DNA of 41,570 nt from a virus. Location of the stretch: the IMG/VR virus record IMGVR_UViG_3300048919_000255, positions 1-41,570 of that record; one strand, given 5' to 3'. Positions 39,508 through 41,570 of the stretch are shown one piece after another. Within the stretch, counting starts at the first letter, position 1, and every line of letters begins with the position of its first letter. A program made the position numbers and the translations under genes. The notes beneath the pieces are model-generated. The model ran no database searches and had not been told where the DNA came from. It worked only from the letters and a program-made list of their open reading frames with translations.

Positions 39508-39695
39508 GGAACCAGGAGTCAGGTGAGGTCGCTTGCTGCGCGGTATGCAGAAACATTATGCACAAGAAGTTCTTGCGCCGCTGGAACGAGCAGGACGTAT
39601 GTAGGCCGTGTATCGGTGAAATGACTCAGGACTACCCGGAGGGAGGTGAACACATTGCAAAATCACGAACAGCAATTATTCCTTCAATTCTATAA
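39504..39695 (+). CDS. Small zinc-finger-like protein, 63 aa
   Basis: ATG 39504 overlaps the previous stop. VACCAVCRNIMHKKFLRRWN then EQDVCRPCIGEMT: two Cys-x2-Cys pairs (ACCAVC / CRPC) 20 residues apart, i.e. a zinc-ribbon-type finger. Likely nucleic-acid or protein binding in the early operon. Confidence 0.6.
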   Translation: MRNQESGEVACCAVCRNIMHKKFLRRWNEQDVCRPCIGEMTQDYPEGGEHIAKSRTAIIPSIL

Positions 39696-39869
39696 CTCTC
39701 TTGCCCCGGAAGTGCAGCGGGACATTGAACTTATTTGTTCGTGTATGACATGTACTTGGACGAGCAGGACCCGAAAGCCCGGGAAACACTGCTTGGCGAA
39801 ATGAACATGCTGGAGGGCAAATACATTTTGGAGGTAACACATGGCGGAAATAAAAATAATCAGCGCTAA
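39655..39869 (+). pseudogene. Frameshifted small early gene
   Basis: TTG 39655 with GGAGGGAGGTGA upstream reads QNHEQQLFLQFYNSLAPEVQ then RDIELI, a sensible helical start, then turns into CSCMTCTWTSRTRKPGK until a stop at 39804. The -1 frame from the same point continues the sense: FVYDMYLDEQDPKARETLLG, EMNMLEGKYILEV, ending at 39869. A one-base loss near 39739 would explain it. A programmed -1 slip is possible, but no good slippery heptamer is present. Overlaps the ATPase start. Confidence 0.5.
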
Positions 39870-41406
39870 GGCGCACAACTTTAAAGCGCACCGTGACCTG
39901 TCAGTTAACTTTGGACGGATAACACAGATCACGGGCGATAACGCGCTAGGCAAATCCAGCATTTTGGAAATACCTTCGTGGACATTGTACGGCACAGATA
40001 CCATGGGTGGCAAGCTTGATCCTACACCTACCAATTATGAATACGATCATGTGTTGTCTGAAACCCTTCTGGATATTGACGGAAAACAGGTCCTGTTGGG
40101 TCGAGGAATCGAGAAGGGCAAGGCTACTTACTACGTCAACGAGGTTCCTAGTAAATACGGCGACTTCGACGAAATCGTTAAATCTCTTTTTGATAAAGAT
40201 TTGTTCTTGTCTCTGTATAACCCGTCCTATTTTTTCACTCTTCATAAGGATGGTCAAAGGGACCTGCTACTTCGTTACGTGACTCCAATATCGAATAAAG
40301 AAGTATTCACGGAAATGAGCCGGACAAGCCCGGACGAGAAGGCCAAAGACATAAAACTCAACCCGCAGGCTACAAAGCTATCTGAATTGGTCAAGAAACA
40401 CACTTTGCCACAGATTGAAGAGATTCACCGAAAGAACAAGAACGACAAGGACACGGCCTACAAACGTGCTCAAGGCCGAACAGAGGCGCTTGTCGATCAA
40501 CTCCTGAAGCTACCACCTGCACCGGATGATATCGAAGCTGTAAAAGCAGAAGATACCGCGTTGCTTGAGCAAATTAAGGAGCTGGCAGACCAAACGGAGC
40601 TTGCAGGAGAAACAAACCGAAAGCGCACCGTTCTGGAAAGTACCATACAGTCCCTACAACGGCAGATTGCGCAGGCCAAGGACAACTATATGAAGGTGTA
40701 TAACGAGCCTATTGAAGACCATTGTCCTGCTTGCAAACGCCCGCTTGATGCCGAGTCTGTGGATGCTGTCACAGCCGATAAGGAGCGTCGGAAGGACGAG
40801 CGCCGGGCCGATCATCAAAAGCTTATCAACGAGCGCAAGGAACTAGAAACCAAACTCGCAGCGATTGAGCCAGTGGACGTATCCGAACAAATTTCACAGA
40901 TGCGTGCTTTGGAAGTTAAACGCGATGCAACAGCCGAAGCAGTAGGCAGCTATAAAGCCCGCCAAACATTACAGACCGACATCGACAAAGCCCGCTCTGA
41001 CGAGGCTGATACACTTGCCAGCCGGAACGACTCTATCTTTGTTCTGGATGCTATTAAAGCGTTTGAGGCGAAGGAAGCCGAGTTACAGGCTGCCAAGGTG
41101 CAAAGCCTGTTCACAACTCTATCAATCTCTTTATTTAAAGAACAGAAGAATGGCGAGCGTAAGCCGGACTTTGTGATTGAAAAGGACAATAAGCCGTATC
41201 CGATCTTGTCGCTTTCTGAGTCCGTCCGTGCTGGTTTGGAACTGAGGGAAGTCCTCAGCGAACAGAGTGGGGTGATATCACCTGTAGCGGTGGACAACAC
41301 TGAGAGCACTTTCAAGATTAAAAAATCTTCCGGTCAGCTCATTCTGGTAAAAGCCATCGAGGATGCACCTTTAGAAATAAAACAGATTGGAGGCGAGTCG
41401 GCATGA
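39841..41406 (+). CDS. SbcC/RAD50-like recombination ATPase
   Basis: 521 aa, GGAGGTAAC upstream. N-terminal P-loop GDNALGKSS (32-40) in an AAA_23-type fold; central coiled coil (~200-420) with a zinc-hook-like CPACKRPL (C295, C298); C-terminal signature-like LSLSESVRAGLELREVL and Walker B-like VAVDNTES. This is the RAD50/SbcC arrangement in a shortened phage form. Such ATPases work with an SbcD-like nuclease or other recombination protein expected downstream. Role in phage DNA recombination or end processing. Confidence 0.85.
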   Translation: MAEIKIISAKAHNFKAHRDLSVNFGRITQITGDNALGKSSILEIPSWTLYGTDTMGGKLDPTPTNYEYDHVLSETLLDIDGKQVLLGRGIEKGKATYYVNEVPSKYGDFDEIVKSLFDKDLFLSLYNPSYFFTLHKDGQRDLLLRYVTPISNKEVFTEMSRTSPDEKAKDIKLNPQATKLSELVKKHTLPQIEEIHRKNKNDKDTAYKRAQGRTEALVDQLLKLPPAPDDIEAVKAEDTALLEQIKELADQTELAGETNRKRTVLESTIQSLQRQIAQAKDNYMKVYNEPIEDHCPACKRPLDAESVDAVTADKERRKDERRADHQKLINERKELETKLAAIEPVDVSEQISQMRALEVKRDATAEAVGSYKARQTLQTDIDKARSDEADTLASRNDSIFVLDAIKAFEAKEAELQAAKVQSLFTTLSISLFKEQKNGERKPDFVIEKDNKPYPILSLSESVRAGLELREVLSEQSGVISPVAVDNTESTFKIKKSSGQLILVKAIEDAPLEIKQIGGESA

Positions 41407-41570
41407 AGCCACATGAACAACTGGAATATGAAATGGCAATGGAAAACATGCTCAAGGTCCTTCCTGCCATGTTGGGGATGTATGGGGCAGTAGCCAAGGC
41501 AACAAAGGCATATTATGACGAATTGATTGCCGCTGGATTTAGCGAAGCCCAAGCCCTTCATATAGTCTCC
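41403..41570 (+). CDS. Hypothetical early protein, 3' truncated by window edge
   Basis: ATG overlaps the ATPase stop (ATGA). The first 56 residues, MKPHEQLEYEMAMENMLKVL then PAMLGMYGAVAKATKAYYDE and LIAAGFSEAQALHIV, are helical. Probably co-translated with the ATPase; recombination partner or accessory. Family not recognised. Confidence 0.6.
   Translation, partial: MKPHEQLEYEMAMENMLKVLPAMLGMYGAVAKATKAYYDELIAAGFSEAQALHIVS

Noticed and set aside
1-41570. CRISPR arrays and insertion sequences
   Set aside because: No regularly spaced direct repeats of CRISPR size and no transposase gene seen on either strand.

Overview
The window reads as low-to-mid GC Gram-positive DNA, most like Paenibacillus. 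Evidence: strong AGGAGG-type ribosome sites, frequent TTG and GTG starts, a GH25 endolysin carrying a copper-amine-oxidase-like stalk domain (common in Paenibacillus), and winged-helix/XRE phage regulators. Only the first ~550 bases look chromosomal (the end of a nirD-like nitrite reductase small subunit gene). From a truncated tRNA 3' half at 552-593 onward, everything fits one integrated temperate myovirus whose right end lies beyond the window.

Layout. (1) 552-2100: left attachment site (tRNA fragment starting exactly at the anticodon loop), tyrosine integrase and a small XRE protein, both leftward. (2) 2100-6900: accessory arm with a phage tRNA-Ile(UAU), tRNA-like remnants, an AT-rich pair that looks like a Kiwa-type defence unit (DUF4868/KwaB-like plus a multi-pass membrane protein), two winged-helix proteins and a cluster of inverted repeats. 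(3) 7171-28664: the late operon. The head module is lambda-like (GpA terminase, lambda-type portal, S49/ClpP-type protease with a nested scaffold start, gpD, gpE, FII, Z). The tail module is P2-like (sheath, tube, frameshifted chaperone, tape measure, X, D, V, U, W, J, I, fibre). The tape-measure gene is split by a 263-nt group I intron with no endonuclease gene. (4) 28746-30548: lysis (phi29-type holin, GH25 endolysin, LLH-type holin). (5) 30550-35820: single-gene units ('morons') separated by terminators: a secreted protein, small membrane peptides including a type-I-toxin-like one, a LexA-like winged-helix gene under an apparent SOS box, a DUF4352 membrane-anchored protein, an AbiJ-NTD4 abortive-infection-type gene, a structured RNA with mutually exclusive hairpins, and a LytTR-like protein. 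(6) 35970-41570: lysogeny switch (XRE protein, CI-like repressor, Cro-like protein, five related operators), a Bro-N antirepressor, small early genes and an SbcC/RAD50-like ATPase running toward the right edge.

How it works together. The repressor and its TTMCCnnnnGGTAW operators hold lysogeny. The antirepressor and the SOS-linked gene offer exits. The integrase acts at the tRNA anticodon-loop site. After induction the rightward late operon builds a contractile-tailed virion and lyses the cell. The morons, two of which resemble known anti-phage genes, probably act in the lysogen. The items most worth a second look are the intron-split tape-measure gene, the Kiwa-like pair, the AbiJ-NTD4 gene next to a switch-like RNA, and the tRNA-like minihelix. 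All family assignments come from reading motifs by eye; no database search was run.
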